Source of the DNA: Bradyrhizobium tropiciagri
Lineage (GTDB): Bacteria > Pseudomonadota > Alphaproteobacteria > Rhizobiales > Xanthobacteraceae
Direction: 5' to 3'
Assembly: GCF_001189845.1 (NCBI RefSeq)
Contig: NZ_LFLZ01000010.1
Location: forward strand, 124,001-188,000
Length of the DNA: 64,000 bases
Positions 18,776-28,647 of this stretch are shown here, in pieces (within the stretch, counting starts at the first letter, position 1; each line of letters starts with the position of its first letter). The notes beneath the pieces are model-generated. The model saw only the letters and a program-made list of their open reading frames with translations. It did no database searches and had not been told where the DNA came from. The position numbers were made by a program, and so were the translations under genes.

Positions 18776-20503
18776 TCAAATTCGCCGCTGACAAGCCGGA
18801 GGAAGATCAACGGACAAAGACGCATCAAAAGTCTCGCCGAGCGCTGGGGATACTGCCTCAGCCCTGTCGGACGCAGGGGCGGCTTGCTCCATCCTGCGTG
18901 AAGGCAGTGCTGGGGAGGCCTGTTTCCCCGACAGCGCGCTAGGCTGCGAAGCGTTTTCCGATCGAGATCCGAACTCACTGGCGGCGTTAGGCGGATAGAG
19001 TGGGGTGCTCTGCCGGGTCATCCCCGCGGGCACAAATAGCGCCGTGTAATGGTCAGTGTCGATCACCAAGCTGGTCGGTCGGCTGTCCTCGCTCGGCAGG
19101 ACGCTGCTCCTGCTCAGTGCAGCAGTTTGTTCGTGCCCGCTTTGCTGCATTGTAGACTGCCTCTCCAATTCGTGGAGGGGAGCATGCATCAGCACGCCAG
19201 CGCCTGTATTGAGGTCCTTTGGGCTGACGGGGACTGCTGGCTGGGCGGGTTGATCATCCAGCAATCGGCGAACTTTCACAGGAGGGAACTCCTCCGAATT
19301 AAACGTGAGGAAGGGCGGCTGAACGGGACGGTCATCTCGCTCTTTCTGAATTTCCCCGCGAAGCTCATTTTCCAGCCGCTCAAGTTCCGATGGATCGGTC
19401 GCCGACTCCTGGGCTTCATCATCGAACAGCAGCCAGAGCTCCTCGGGGACCCCATCTAATCTGGGCGACGGGACAGCATGGCCGGCCGGCTCCTGAGAGG
19501 CGCCCGCACCGGAATCGTGCTCGGCATCCCGAACCCTTTTTAGCGCCGGCACTAGATTTCTGTCTCGCGGGAACAACTTCCGAGCGAATTCCACGCGCGC
19601 AGCATCGTCTAGCCCGGATATCGTATGGCCCGCAACGCTAAGCGCTTTAGAGAATCTGCGAAAACTTGAATCATACAGAGCAACGCTGTTCGTGGCGAGT
19701 CCGCTGAGATCAAGCCGATCCAAGAGCTGCGCGTCGGCCGCTGAGGGGGCAATGGTCGGCCGTCCGGCGCGACAAGCGACATAGGCCGGATCAAGATACG
19801 CACCAAGAGCGTTCAACCCAGCCAACATAGTCTTTCCGACGGGAGAGTTGGAAAAGTAAGTGTTGACGTGATCCACCAGGGACTGATGGTCGCCTAAATC
19901 AGTCGTTTGGCCACGAGCGCGGAGGTCATTCACGAGTTGGCGAAGTGCAGAAGTATAATTGCCAGCTGTTTTTGGACGGAGATTCGTCTGAGCCGCCCAT
20001 TGAGCAATCGCTTTATCGATAAGGTCCTGTTCTTCTTCAGACAAATGTGGATAGCGACTACGGGCCGGATTGAGATACGCACCAAGGGCGTTCAACCCAA
20101 CCAACATAGTGCTTCGGGTGCTGGGATTAGAAAAGTAAGTGTTGACGTGATCGATCAGGGATTGATGGTCCTTTAAACTAGTCGTTTGGCCACGAGCGCG
20201 GAGATCATTGACGAGCTTGCGAAGTGCTTGAATATAAATAGAAGCCGAGGACGGGCTTAGATTCCTCTGAGCCGCCCGTTGAGCAATCGCTTTATCGATA
20301 AGGTCCCGGTCATCTTGAGACAAATGCGGATGGTAATCGCGATTAGCCCGCTTAGGGGCGGCAGGAGCGGCCTGACTTGCCTCCGCCAATTGCTGCTCAA
20401 AGCCTTCTTGCCCGGCCTTGCCCGCCCGTGGCTCATTCGAGACTTCGTGCTGCACCTGCGACCAAGGTGTTACGTTGAATGGGACAAAGTTCTGCTGGTC
20501 CAC
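18776..20503 (-). CDS. Putative type III effector with tandem helical repeats, 3'-truncated
   Basis: 575 aa if read from GTG 20503 (VDQQNFVPFNVTPWSQVQHE), which lies 46 bp after a tts box. Residues 57-240 are two ~92-residue repeats (HLS-DLIDKAIAQ, LR-LVNDLRARGQTT, DHQSL-DHVNTYFSN, LNALGAYL-P). A third, divergent module follows (LLDRLDLSGL, SFRRFSKALSVAGHTISGLD, ARKLFPRDRNLVPALKRVRD). This architecture recalls the N-terminal half of NopD-type Ulp1/C48 effectors, which desumoylate host proteins. The C48 protease is absent: the frame stops shortly after MEQAAP, exactly where the sister effector continues with DFSHGTQPASA. Probably a decapitated effector that could still be expressed and secreted. 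Confidence 0.65.
   Translation of the reverse strand: MDQQNFVPFNVTPWSQVQHEVSNEPRAGKAGQEGFEQQLAEASQAAPAAPKRANRDYHPHLSQDDRDLIDKAIAQRAAQRNLSPSSASIYIQALRKLVNDLRARGQTTSLKDHQSLIDHVNTYFSNPSTRSTMLVGLNALGAYLNPARSRYPHLSEEEQDLIDKAIAQWAAQTNLRPKTAGNYTSALRQLVNDLRARGQTTDLGDHQSLVDHVNTYFSNSPVGKTMLAGLNALGAYLDPAYVACRAGRPTIAPSAADAQLLDRLDLSGLATNSVALYDSSFRRFSKALSVAGHTISGLDDAARVEFARKLFPRDRNLVPALKRVRDAEHDSGAGASQEPAGHAVPSPRLDGVPEELWLLFDDEAQESATDPSELERLENELRGEIQKERDDRPVQPPFLTFNSEEFPPVKVRRLLDDQPAQPAVPVSPKDLNTGAGVLMHAPLHELERQSTMQQSGHEQTAALSRSSVLPSEDSRPTSLVIDTDHYTALFVPAGMTRQSTPLYPPNAASEFGSRSENASQPSALSGKQASPALPSRRMEQAAPASDRAEAVSPALGETFDASLSVDLPPACQRRI
19784..20335 (-). repeat. Two tandem ~280-bp coding repeats
   Basis: 20335-20054 and 20053-19784 encode two consecutive copies of a helical module that share most residues, including LVNDLRARGQTT and HVNTYFSN. 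They are alike at the DNA level as well, so unequal crossing-over could change copy number. Confidence 0.75.
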
Positions 20504-20549
20504 GCTAGCCTCACGTCCAAGATCACCTGAGCAGACCCCTAGTCGCGTG

Positions 20550-20567
20550 AGCTTTCGAGAAGCTGAC
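20550..20567 (-). promoter_or_regulatory. tts box of the truncated effector
   Basis: The minus strand reads GTCAGCTTCTCGAAAGCT, a full match to the core tts consensus, followed by CACGCGACTA. It points to the GTG at 20503. TtsI-dependent expression is therefore expected even though the gene has lost its 3' end. Confidence 0.85.
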
Positions 20568-21140
20568 GAGGCCACGTAGAGCCGCGGCAGGATGGAGCAA
20601 TGATCAGAACCTGTGGCTGGCCATCGGCGGGGTGACGTGAAGCGGCCGCACCTTCCGAACAAGATCTGCAATCCGTCACTCCGATCAGGTCGGCGTTGGA
20701 GCGACGGCTCGGGAAGATACGCCCATGCTCAAGGTGGTTCACGACGCCGAGGAGTTCAACGAGCCGGCCGGTGGGTCGCGTGTTTCCAAATTAGCCATGT
20801 TCACGCGCTGGAACGTATCGCGGGTGGGAAAGCCAGCCGTCGCGCTCGGCGTCCTATCTGTAGATGAATTATCATATTTCGAAATTAAAACGCTCGCAAA
20901 TCGACATTTATGTGGTGCCGATGAGCCCCTCGGCCTATCATTTGTTCATGGTTGGATATTGCCCGGTTTATGTGCGGTGCGGAGGCACGGTACGCTGCCT
21001 AGCTCGGGGACCAGGCGTCTGCCGGCGTTTGGAAGCGGTGATTTAGCGAGGGCTGACCGCGCACGTGTCGCCTGGCAGCGCACGCGCTGCCCAGATCAAA
21101 AGCGCAAAAGCCGCGTTTTATATGAAGCAGAGGAATTCCC
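20568..21140. other. Intergenic stretch upstream of the binding-protein gene
   Basis: About 570 bases. A plus-strand frame from 20725 (MLKVVHDAEEFNEPAGGSR, VSKLAMFTRWNVS) has some protein-like character but no recognised family and could be a remnant. The part nearest the downstream gene is AT-rich and contains an operator-like element at 20867-20887. Confidence 0.35.
20867..20887. promoter_or_regulatory. Candidate shared operator upstream of the binding-protein gene
   Basis: AATTATCATATTTCGAAATT contains the palindrome ATTTCGAAAT and is nearly the same as the element at 9130-9150. It lies ~255 bp before the start at 21141. The shared sequence supports common control of the two halves of the transporter. 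Confidence 0.4.
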
Positions 21141-22034
21141 ATGGCTAAAGTGCTTGCGCTGCTTTCAGCGACTGCGTTCACGTTAATCGCGATCTCCACG
21201 GCCCAAGCGGGCCAAACCCTCGAAAACATCAAATCGAAAAAGGCAATCACCATTGGGTATCGCGAAGCGTCGATACCCTTTTCCTATCTCGGCGCTGACC
21301 AGAAGCCTGTTGGTTTTTCTCTCGACCTTTGCGCGCACGTCGTCGATCGTCTGAAAGTTGATCTCGGTACTCCGAACATTCAGACAAAGCTTACGCCCGT
21401 CAACTCGTCCAATCGTATTCCACTTATCCAGAATGGCACGATCGACATCGAGTGCGGTGGCACTGCCAGCAGTAAGCAGCGTCTAGAGCAGGTCTCATTC
21501 AGCGTTGCGACCTTCGCCAGTCAAACGGCTTGGCTCGCAAAGGCCTCGAGCGGGCTCAAGACGCCGAACGATCTGAAAGGGAAGACCGTTGTTGTAACAC
21601 AGGGTTCCGATGCTCTCGGCATTGCCAAAGGCATTTCGCAGCAGGACGATCTCAATCTGACTATCGCGCAAGCCAAAGACCATGCGGAATCACTGTTGTT
21701 GCTCACGACCGGTCGCGTGGCGGCGTGGGTGGAAGCCGACATTCTCTTGGCCGGTATGAAGGCGGATTATTCGAAACCAACCGACCTCATATTTCTAAAA
21801 GCAAACTACGGTACCACTTACTATTATGGCCTGATGTTCTCGAAGGATGATCCCGACTTCAAGAAGATAGTCGACGACGTGCTCTCCAAACTCATGGCTT
21901 CCGGCGAGTTCACCAAAATCTACGACAAATGGTTCGTGGCTGCGATCCCGCCGAAAAATATCAATCTGAACTTCCCAATGACCGATGCGCTCAAGGAGCG
22001 CGTCGCTCACCCCAGTGATGTCGTCAATTACTGA
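21141..22034 (+). CDS. Amino-acid ABC transporter periplasmic binding protein
   Basis: 297 aa with a signal peptide (MAKVLALLSATAFTLIAIST, cleavage after AQA). SBP_bac_3 fold: TIGYREASIPFSYLG, QKPVGFSLDLC, PLIQNGTIDIECGGTASSKQ with the QNG-D-ECG signature of glutamate/aspartate-type binders, VTQGSDALGI, and FTKIYDKWF at the end. GAGG precedes the ATG. No permease or ATPase follows, but a PAAT permease pair and ATPase without binding protein lie at 10.7-13.0 kb on the same strand. The two sets probably belong together and were separated by an insertion. The next gene is an amidohydrolase. Confidence 0.9.
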   Translation: MAKVLALLSATAFTLIAISTAQAGQTLENIKSKKAITIGYREASIPFSYLGADQKPVGFSLDLCAHVVDRLKVDLGTPNIQTKLTPVNSSNRIPLIQNGTIDIECGGTASSKQRLEQVSFSVATFASQTAWLAKASSGLKTPNDLKGKTVVVTQGSDALGIAKGISQQDDLNLTIAQAKDHAESLLLLTTGRVAAWVEADILLAGMKADYSKPTDLIFLKANYGTTYYYGLMFSKDDPDFKKIVDDVLSKLMASGEFTKIYDKWFVAAIPPKNINLNFPMTDALKERVAHPSDVVNY

Positions 22035-22163
22035 GCTTGAGCGCGGCGAGCCGAAGCCGCCGCGGCGATAGGACGTCAACGCCAGATCTACGGCATGGTC
22101 CAATGCTGGTTATGATCGCGAATGCGGACGCAAGCGACTATCGTCACCTAAAGGGAGCGTGAA

Positions 22164-23516
22164 ATGACAAGCGGAGCGGTTGGCTGGGAATCGATGACGG
22201 ATGCGGATCGACAAATCGCGCAATGGGTAGAGCAGACGCCATTTGTGGACACCCATGAACACCTGATCGAGGAAAGCCAGCGCCTTTCCGGAGCAATCCA
22301 TCCACGGACATTGCCATGCAATGACTGGGCCTATCTATTCAGATCCTATGCTGCCGAGGACCTGGTGGTTGCGGGCCTGCCAGCGACCGACCTACGGGCG
22401 TTTCTCGGGCCTGACCTTACGAGCCAGGACAAATATCGGCTGATCGCGCCCTATTGGGAACGCATCCGCCACACCGGTTACGCCCAGGCGCTGCGCCATA
22501 CGTTTCGTGGCGTTTACGGTGAAGAGGACCTGACCGCCGAAAGCCTGCCCCGGATCGCCGAGAAATACCGTGAAACCGTACAGCCGGGTTTTTACGCACG
22601 GATACTGCAACTGGCAAACATCAAAGGCTGTCACGTCAATTCGCTACAGCGCATCTTTATGGAGACTGAGCAGCCAGGGTTGCTGGACCACGACATAAGC
22701 ATCCTTCAATTGAGCCGGTGTAGTGCTGCTGACTTTGCGTGGGTGGAAGCCGAGACGGGCAGACGCCCGACCACTCTCGATGAATGGCTCGGGGTTATAG
22801 ACTTTTATTTCGCGACTTACGGCGCCAAGGCCGTGGCTGTAAAATCGCAAATCGCCTATTCTCGCGCTCTCGATTTCGAGCCGGTCACCAAGGCGCATGC
22901 CGCAAGACTATTCCCGCACCATGCTGACAGGGTAGGCGCATTGCACGCCCTCGGTCCTGAGGATCTTAAGGCGCTGCAAGACTATCTATTCCGCTATTGC
23001 GTCGGCAAGGCCGGCGAGTACGGCTTGCCGGTGAAACTGCACACCGGCATTTTGGCGGGCCACGGCGTGATGCAACTCGCGCGTACTCGCAGCAATGCAG
23101 CAGATGTGTGCCGTCTGCTGCAGGATTTTCCCGAAACCCGATTCGTCCTCATGCATATTGGCTACCCGTACGAGCACGAGTTTATCGCGTTGGCCAAACA
23201 TTATCCTAACGCGGCGATCGACATGTGTTGGGCATGGATCATCAATCCGGTGGCGGGCGTTCGCTTCTTGAAGGAGTTTTTGATGGCGGTTCCGTCCAAC
23301 AAGATATTCACCTTCGGCGGCGACTATGTCTCTGTCGAGCCAATTTATGGCCATGCGTGCGTAGCGCGCCGTGGAATCGCACAAGCTCTCTCGCAATTGG
23401 TGGCCGAAGGCTGGATCGCGCTCGAGGGCACCCGTGACCTGATCGACCGCATCATGCGCGGCAACGCGCTTCAGTTCTTTCAGAAAGCGCATCGGGTAGA
23501 TACGACGCAGCGGTGA
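22164..23516 (+). CDS. Amidohydrolase-family metal-dependent hydrolase
   Basis: 450 aa, ATG 22164 with AAGGGAG upstream. It has the amidohydrolase TIM-barrel pattern: FVDTHEHLIE (HxH on strand 1), GLPVKLHTGILAGHG, RFVLMHIGYPYEHEFIALAK with a later metal His, YPNAAIDMCWAW, and FGGDYVSVEP with the catalytic Asp on strand 8. It belongs to the amidohydrolase-2 branch that includes decarboxylases, FluG-like and uronate-isomerase-like enzymes; which reaction applies is not clear. Placed right after an amino-acid binding protein, it probably hydrolyses or decarboxylates the imported compound. Confidence 0.85.
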   Translation: MTSGAVGWESMTDADRQIAQWVEQTPFVDTHEHLIEESQRLSGAIHPRTLPCNDWAYLFRSYAAEDLVVAGLPATDLRAFLGPDLTSQDKYRLIAPYWERIRHTGYAQALRHTFRGVYGEEDLTAESLPRIAEKYRETVQPGFYARILQLANIKGCHVNSLQRIFMETEQPGLLDHDISILQLSRCSAADFAWVEAETGRRPTTLDEWLGVIDFYFATYGAKAVAVKSQIAYSRALDFEPVTKAHAARLFPHHADRVGALHALGPEDLKALQDYLFRYCVGKAGEYGLPVKLHTGILAGHGVMQLARTRSNAADVCRLLQDFPETRFVLMHIGYPYEHEFIALAKHYPNAAIDMCWAWIINPVAGVRFLKEFLMAVPSNKIFTFGGDYVSVEPIYGHACVARRGIAQALSQLVAEGWIALEGTRDLIDRIMRGNALQFFQKAHRVDTTQR

Positions 23517-25589
23517 TCGGCGGACACTTCCTTGAAGTTTGTCAACGTCCATGACCATCAGCGATGCGAAGGTGGTAGCGCGCCCAGCGCTTGAGGGGGA
23601 TTGGGCGGCCGATGTTCGGTTTTCGGTGAACGGCCTGGATGTACGGACGGTCAGGCGAGTAAAGAAGGGGGAGCGGACGCCCATCGATCGCCGCGACGCG
23701 TTTCTCTACGTTCGCGCGAAGTAGATAATATCCGACCCGCTGGGCCTGAACCCGAATCACAGCCTGCGGGCTCGGCAAACTTCTCCGATAAAAGCATGAT
23801 GACGATCCAGGCAACGATACCTTGGCGGGCGTTACTCCCGGCGAGTTCGCGAGACTGTTTTCGCCCTACGCATTTCGTGAGTGCCAGTTCGTTCAAGCAC
23901 AATCAAGCACCTGCCGCGGCCCTTGTTCGCAAATACCTGACCGAAGTCTAAGGCCAACGAAGCTACCGGGATTTGAGATCTCCGCGGCCGGGAGTTTGTG
24001 GTAGACCCACACGATCGCCGAGGCGCGCATCCATCTTCGAGCCGTTCATCAGGATGAACTGGGTAAACTGGTCGCGACCGGCCAGATTCAGAACGTCTCC
24101 ACAGCGGCCATTCATCGCGACGAGCCCAGCGCCTGCTCGCCATTTTGTTGTCGGCGACGCCGGAGGTCCACCTCCATTATCCTGTTGAACGTCAGCAAGG
24201 CGTCGGCCTTGTCGCGGACAGGCCGCTTGTCTGTCACGTAAACGATTTGCGTGTGCCTTCGTCCCATCATGCGCTGGCGGGACGCTCCGATGCGCACGGG
24301 GGGCGCCCGGGCCGGCGCCAAGGCCAAGAGGGGAGGTGCCGCTCGTTGTCTGATGGCGATGTCCTATCGTGAATTGCGCGCAGTGCGGCGCGTGCGCATC
24401 AAGTTCGATATGGGGGCCAACTGGCACCCCTGATCCCAAGACGGCAGAGATTGAGATCGCGCAGCCGGCAGAAGCATCTACGTGCAATATCAACTCTGTC
24501 TTTCCGCACGCGATTCAGTTCACTATTAATGTGACCCTTGACCCGACGAACAGCAACAAACTTCAATCTCGTTCGGGCGTTGCCGCTGGTCTAAACGTTA
24601 GCGCCATTCGCCTGCCGACGTTTCATGCGGAATTGCAGGCCCGGTGTTGCACAGTTTCTTTTCGACCTCATCACCGGCGTTTGTACCGGTTCAGCACGCG
24701 TCGGCCGAGTGCAGATTGAGGCTGATTCCTGAAACCGCTGATTAAGCCCGCCAAAGGAATGCGGCCTGGGGCGCGCGTGACCCCAGTAGCAATCTCGGCT
24801 GCCAGGGTTGTGTCACAGAGGCATCGATAATTTGGAATATTTAATCGCATTATTGGATGATTGGCTCGGCTTCACCTCATTGGCCGGCTTTAACTTTGAA
24901 GCGCGGCAGAAAGCGGTTGGTCAAAATTGTTGTTGCGAATGTCTCAGTGTCGTCGAACGCATCGAATCGTGTTGTTAGCTGCGCACCGGCTTTGCCGCTT
25001 GAAGTCGCTGTAATCATGCATCGACTTGCTCGGCGGACCTGGCCAGAGACCAATCTGGTTTAGCAATGAGATAAGTATCGAAATAGAAGAGGATGCCAGC
25101 CGAGGATGTTAGATTGAAATACTCAACTATTGCGCTTGGCCACTCTTGACCTCTACAGATCGTCCGGCTTGAGCTCGCTCGGTCGGTCCAAATATTACGA
25201 TCGCAAATGGGCGCGTCGACAGCACGTTCCTGAGAACGAAGCGCCCTTCTTGATGAGTAGTGGAGAGCCGATGTGAGTGCAGTGTGGAATCAAATCGGGA
25301 TTGCAAAAAAGCTGCACAGGGTTCGCCGTCATTCGGCAACTATCGTCGCCGAAGCGGTTCTGAGGCGCGCCGGCTCCGAGAACATCACAGGGCCTGGCCA
25401 AGGCCTCTTCGCTGATACCCGCCTGGCACCAATTGGCGGCTTGTTATCAGCGTTCTCAAATAGGTTGCTCGGCCACATTCCGGGCGGCCCCGCGCGAAAG
25501 CGCGGGGAGGGCGCCGAAATCGCAGACGAAGATCGGCTTGTCTTCAAGACCAGGCGATCGGCTCAGAGGCCGTCGCATTCGGAGGTGTG
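23517..25589. other. Long stretch without a recognised gene
   Basis: Over 2 kb. Overlapping frames occur on both strands (largest 24493-23963, minus), but none has recognisable domains and their compositions look like non-coding GC-rich sequence. Some may be shredded genes. The last 700 bp are more AT-rich and contain an operator-like element at 24827-24845. Confidence 0.35.
24827..24845. promoter_or_regulatory. Third copy of the putative IclR-type element
   Basis: ATAATTTGGAATATTTAAT shares TTTGGAAT with the element at 9130-9150. It lies ~740 bp upstream of the monooxygenase gene, so direct control of that gene is uncertain. Confidence 0.25.
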
Positions 25590-26930
25590 ATGTCTTCGCT
25601 GAACTCCATGCTTCATCTGGGCTTGAATCTTCATGGGGCTGGCGGGCACTCTGCCGCGTGGCGCTGGCCGGGCACAAATCCAAACGCCTTTTTCGATATC
25701 GAGCACTACGTCGGGGCTGCGAAGCTTGCGGAGCGCGGCCTGCTGGATGCCGTATTCCTCGCCGACACGCCCGCGATAAGTTACGACATTACGCACCAGC
25801 CGCCGCTGAATGGGCTCGAGCCTACGCTGGTTCTCTCTGTGATTGCCCGCGAAACGGAGCGGATTGGCCTGATCGCGACCGCGTCGACGACCTACAATGA
25901 GCCATACAATCTCGCCCGGCGCTTCCAATCTCTCGATGTCATCAGCGGTGGCCGCGTCGCCTGGAACGCCGTCACGACCTCGAGCCCGGCAACGGTTGCC
26001 AACTTTGGCGGTCAAGAGATCGCGCGAGCGGATCGCTACAGACGCGCCGAGGACTTCGTTGAAACCGTCCGTGCTCTCTGGTTGAGCTGGGGCGACAAGA
26101 TGATGATCGCCGATCAGGCTACGGGAGTGTACGCAGATCAGAGGCAATTCCGGCTACTCGACCCAACTACGAACAGCTTCGGTATCCGAGGCCCACTCAC
26201 GCATCCCGCTTCGTCGCAAGGTCATCCAGTCATTGTTCAGGCAGGCGGTTCGGAGCCCGGATTACGGCTTGGTGCCCGCAGTGCAGATGTCGTGTTTGCG
26301 GCAGCCGGGGACTTGGCAACGGCGCTGCAGGAGGCCGCGCGGCTGCGCGCGCTCTCTCGGCAATTCCATCGGCCCGCGGCTCCGCTCATCCTGCCAGGGC
26401 TGGTCACCTGCATCGGGGGAACCGAGGAAGAGGCGGCTCGCCGCAAAGAGCAACTGGACGAGTTACTCGATCTGGAGCGGGCCATGGCCGCTCTTGCACG
26501 AAGCATGGGCGTGGCGGTCGAGAAGCTCAGCCTCGAAGGGACGATCCCGCAGGAAATTTTGCCCGATGCGGATAAGGTTCCGTTTTCAGTGGGCCACCAT
26601 CGCACGATTGAAGTCCTCGCACGCCAAGGCCGGACGGTCCGCGAGATCATCAGTGGCGTTCAGGCGTTTGGGCATCGCTTGATCGTGGGCACACCCGAGC
26701 AGATCGCGGATTCGATTGAGGCATGGTTCCGCGCCGGCGCGGTCGATGGTTTCAATATCATTCCGGACGTGCTGACGGATGGCACGCCGGCCTTTGTCGA
26801 CAATGTCGTGCCCATCCTGCAGAAGCGCGGACTGTTTCGCAAAGAATATCGGGGGCAGACACTGCGGGAGCATTTCGGGATTTCGATTCCTTTCGAGCTG
26901 GCAAGAGCCGCAGCTAGCTCACCACTGTGA
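25590..26930 (+). CDS. FMN-dependent monooxygenase (NtaA/SnaA/DszA family)
   Basis: 446 aa; GGAGG at 25581-25585 precedes a GTG-ATG pair. A bacterial luciferase-like TIM barrel of the NtaA branch: FDIEHYVGAAKLAERGLLDA, VFLADTPA, LEPTLVLSVIARETERIGLI, STTYNEPYNLARRFQSLDVI, SGGRVAWNAVTT, ADRYRRAEDFVETVRALW, and near the end AGAVDGFNIIPDVL. These enzymes use FMNH2 from a separate reductase and O2 to oxidise chelators, organosulfur or amine compounds. Its stop overlaps the start region of a peptide-type binding protein, and a five-gene operon with a Dpp-like transporter follows, so the transporter likely brings in its substrate. No reductase gene is seen nearby. Confidence 0.9.
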   Translation: MSSLNSMLHLGLNLHGAGGHSAAWRWPGTNPNAFFDIEHYVGAAKLAERGLLDAVFLADTPAISYDITHQPPLNGLEPTLVLSVIARETERIGLIATASTTYNEPYNLARRFQSLDVISGGRVAWNAVTTSSPATVANFGGQEIARADRYRRAEDFVETVRALWLSWGDKMMIADQATGVYADQRQFRLLDPTTNSFGIRGPLTHPASSQGHPVIVQAGGSEPGLRLGARSADVVFAAAGDLATALQEAARLRALSRQFHRPAAPLILPGLVTCIGGTEEEAARRKEQLDELLDLERAMAALARSMGVAVEKLSLEGTIPQEILPDADKVPFSVGHHRTIEVLARQGRTVREIISGVQAFGHRLIVGTPEQIADSIEAWFRAGAVDGFNIIPDVLTDGTPAFVDNVVPILQKRGLFRKEYRGQTLREHFGISIPFELARAAASSPL

Positions 26931-26965
26931 CGTTTCCTCAACACCAAATGCTCCGGAGCTTGGAT

Positions 26966-28647
26966 ATGCTTTTACTGACTGCGCGACCTTCGAGGCGATT
27001 CACTGGCCCGTCGAACCGTCTGGCAAGAAAGATGGCGGCCACTCTTGCCGTGCTCTCAGGCCTGTCTCAATGGGTACCCAGCGTTCATGCTCAAGAAGGG
27101 GGAACGGTGAAGCGGGGAGGCGTTATCCGTTATGGGCATTTTCAAGAGCCAGCCTGCCTGTTCGGCGGGTGGGTGCAGCAATGGTACCTGCAACGCCAGT
27201 ACAGCGACAATCTGGTTGCTCGCAGCGACGACGGCAAGATTGCACCATGGTTGGCCGAGTCCTGGACCATCTCCGACGACAAAAAGGTGTACACATTCGA
27301 GATAAAGCCAAATGTGAAGTTCACGGACGGGACTGCTCTCGATGCGCAGGCCATCGCTGACAATATCAACGGGTGGCTCAGCAATAATCCCGATCTTCGC
27401 AATCCCACTGCCGCTCCCTATCTTGGCGACAGCTTCGAATCGGCAAAGGCAATCGCTCCCCTGACGCTGCAGGTAACCTTGAAGGTGCCGTTCGAGCCCT
27501 TGCTCAACGTGTTCGCCCAATCGTCACAAGGCATTCTGTCGCCAACCGCCCTCAAACGTGGGCTTGCGGTGAATTGCGAGAACCCGGTCGGCTCGGGTCC
27601 TTTCATCGTCGACAAGTGGCGCCATGGGCGGGAAGTCACCTTCCGCCGTAATCCTGACTACAATTCGGCGCCGACCACCGCGAAACACCAGGGCCCGGCT
27701 TACGTTGACGGAATCAGCTGGAAGTTTCTGCCAGATCAGACTGTCCGATACGGCTCGCTGATCACAGGCGAGACCGATGCCATATATGACATCCCGGCCA
27801 TTGCATGGAAAGACGCCAATTCCCGCTTCGCAGTATTGCGGCATATCACCGGCGGGACCCCTCTGCGCCTAGCGTTATATGCGGCCAGGCCGCCGTTTGA
27901 CGACGTACTCGTCCGCAAGGCTTTTGCTTATTCTACCGATCGAAAGGCCGCGGTTGACACATCCTTCCTTGGCTCTTTGCCATTTGAAGGCAACGGTGCG
28001 CTAAGTCAAAGCTCGCCGGAATACCTGCACGAACTCGGGCGGGCCTATGCGTACGATATTCGGAAAGCCAATCAGCTGCTTGATCAGGCGGGTTGGACCG
28101 AGCGCGACCGTAACGGCGTCCGTGTCAAGAACGGCAATTCACTGACGGTACGCATTTCCTATTCGAGCGCTTTTCTGAAGCCCGATGGCGAGCAAGCCTT
28201 GCAAGTAATCCAGCAACAGGCAAGGGCGGCCGGTTTTGACGTACGTCTTCAACCCACTAATCCCGCTGATTTCTTCGCCGGAAGAAATCTTGGCCCCGAT
28301 GATTATGAAATCGTGCTGCTCTATTGGGTTGCACCCGGCGCGAGATATTTCGGATTTCATGGAAGCCGGACCAGAATGGTGAACTAAATCGATTCAACCC
28401 ATCGCGCTTCCAGGATTCGGCGCTTTGGGAGGTGATCCAAAGGGCGGAGCAGGATTTCAGTAGTGCTAAACGTACCGGTCTTTATCAGCAGGCGGAACGG
28501 AAGATCGTGGATGAGGCTCCTGTGATTGGCTTCACGGTGCTGGACGTGACTTTGGCCACCAGCCCCAATCTGAAAGATGTGTGGCTGGATCACGGGTCAG
28601 TGGGCGAGCCCGTCTTCTACGACGCTCATTTTGATGAACGGAAATGA
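26966..28647 (+). pseudogene. Dpp/Opp-type ABC binding protein with a frameshift near the end
   Basis: SBP_bac_5 family. ATG 26966 is favoured (GGAG nine bases before) and gives a signal peptide ending PSVHA. Family segments: YGHFQEPACLFGGW, LAESWTISDDKKVYTFEIKP, VKFTDGTALDAQAIADNING, NPVGSGPFIVDKW, FRRNPDYN. The frame ends early at 28387 after LLYWVAPGAR. Another frame continues without a gap from about 28338 with EIFRISWKPDQNGELNRFNP, FQDSALWEVIQRAEQDFSSA, VWLDHGSVGEPVFYDAHF. A single base is gained or lost around 28340. It is either a sequencing error or a recent inactivation. The downstream permease start lies inside its last codons, as in an intact operon. Confidence 0.8.

Noticed and set aside
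20725..21186. Plus-strand frame overlapping the binding-protein start
   Set aside because: Only its first ~50 residues look protein-like and it runs into the signal peptide of the real gene in another frame.
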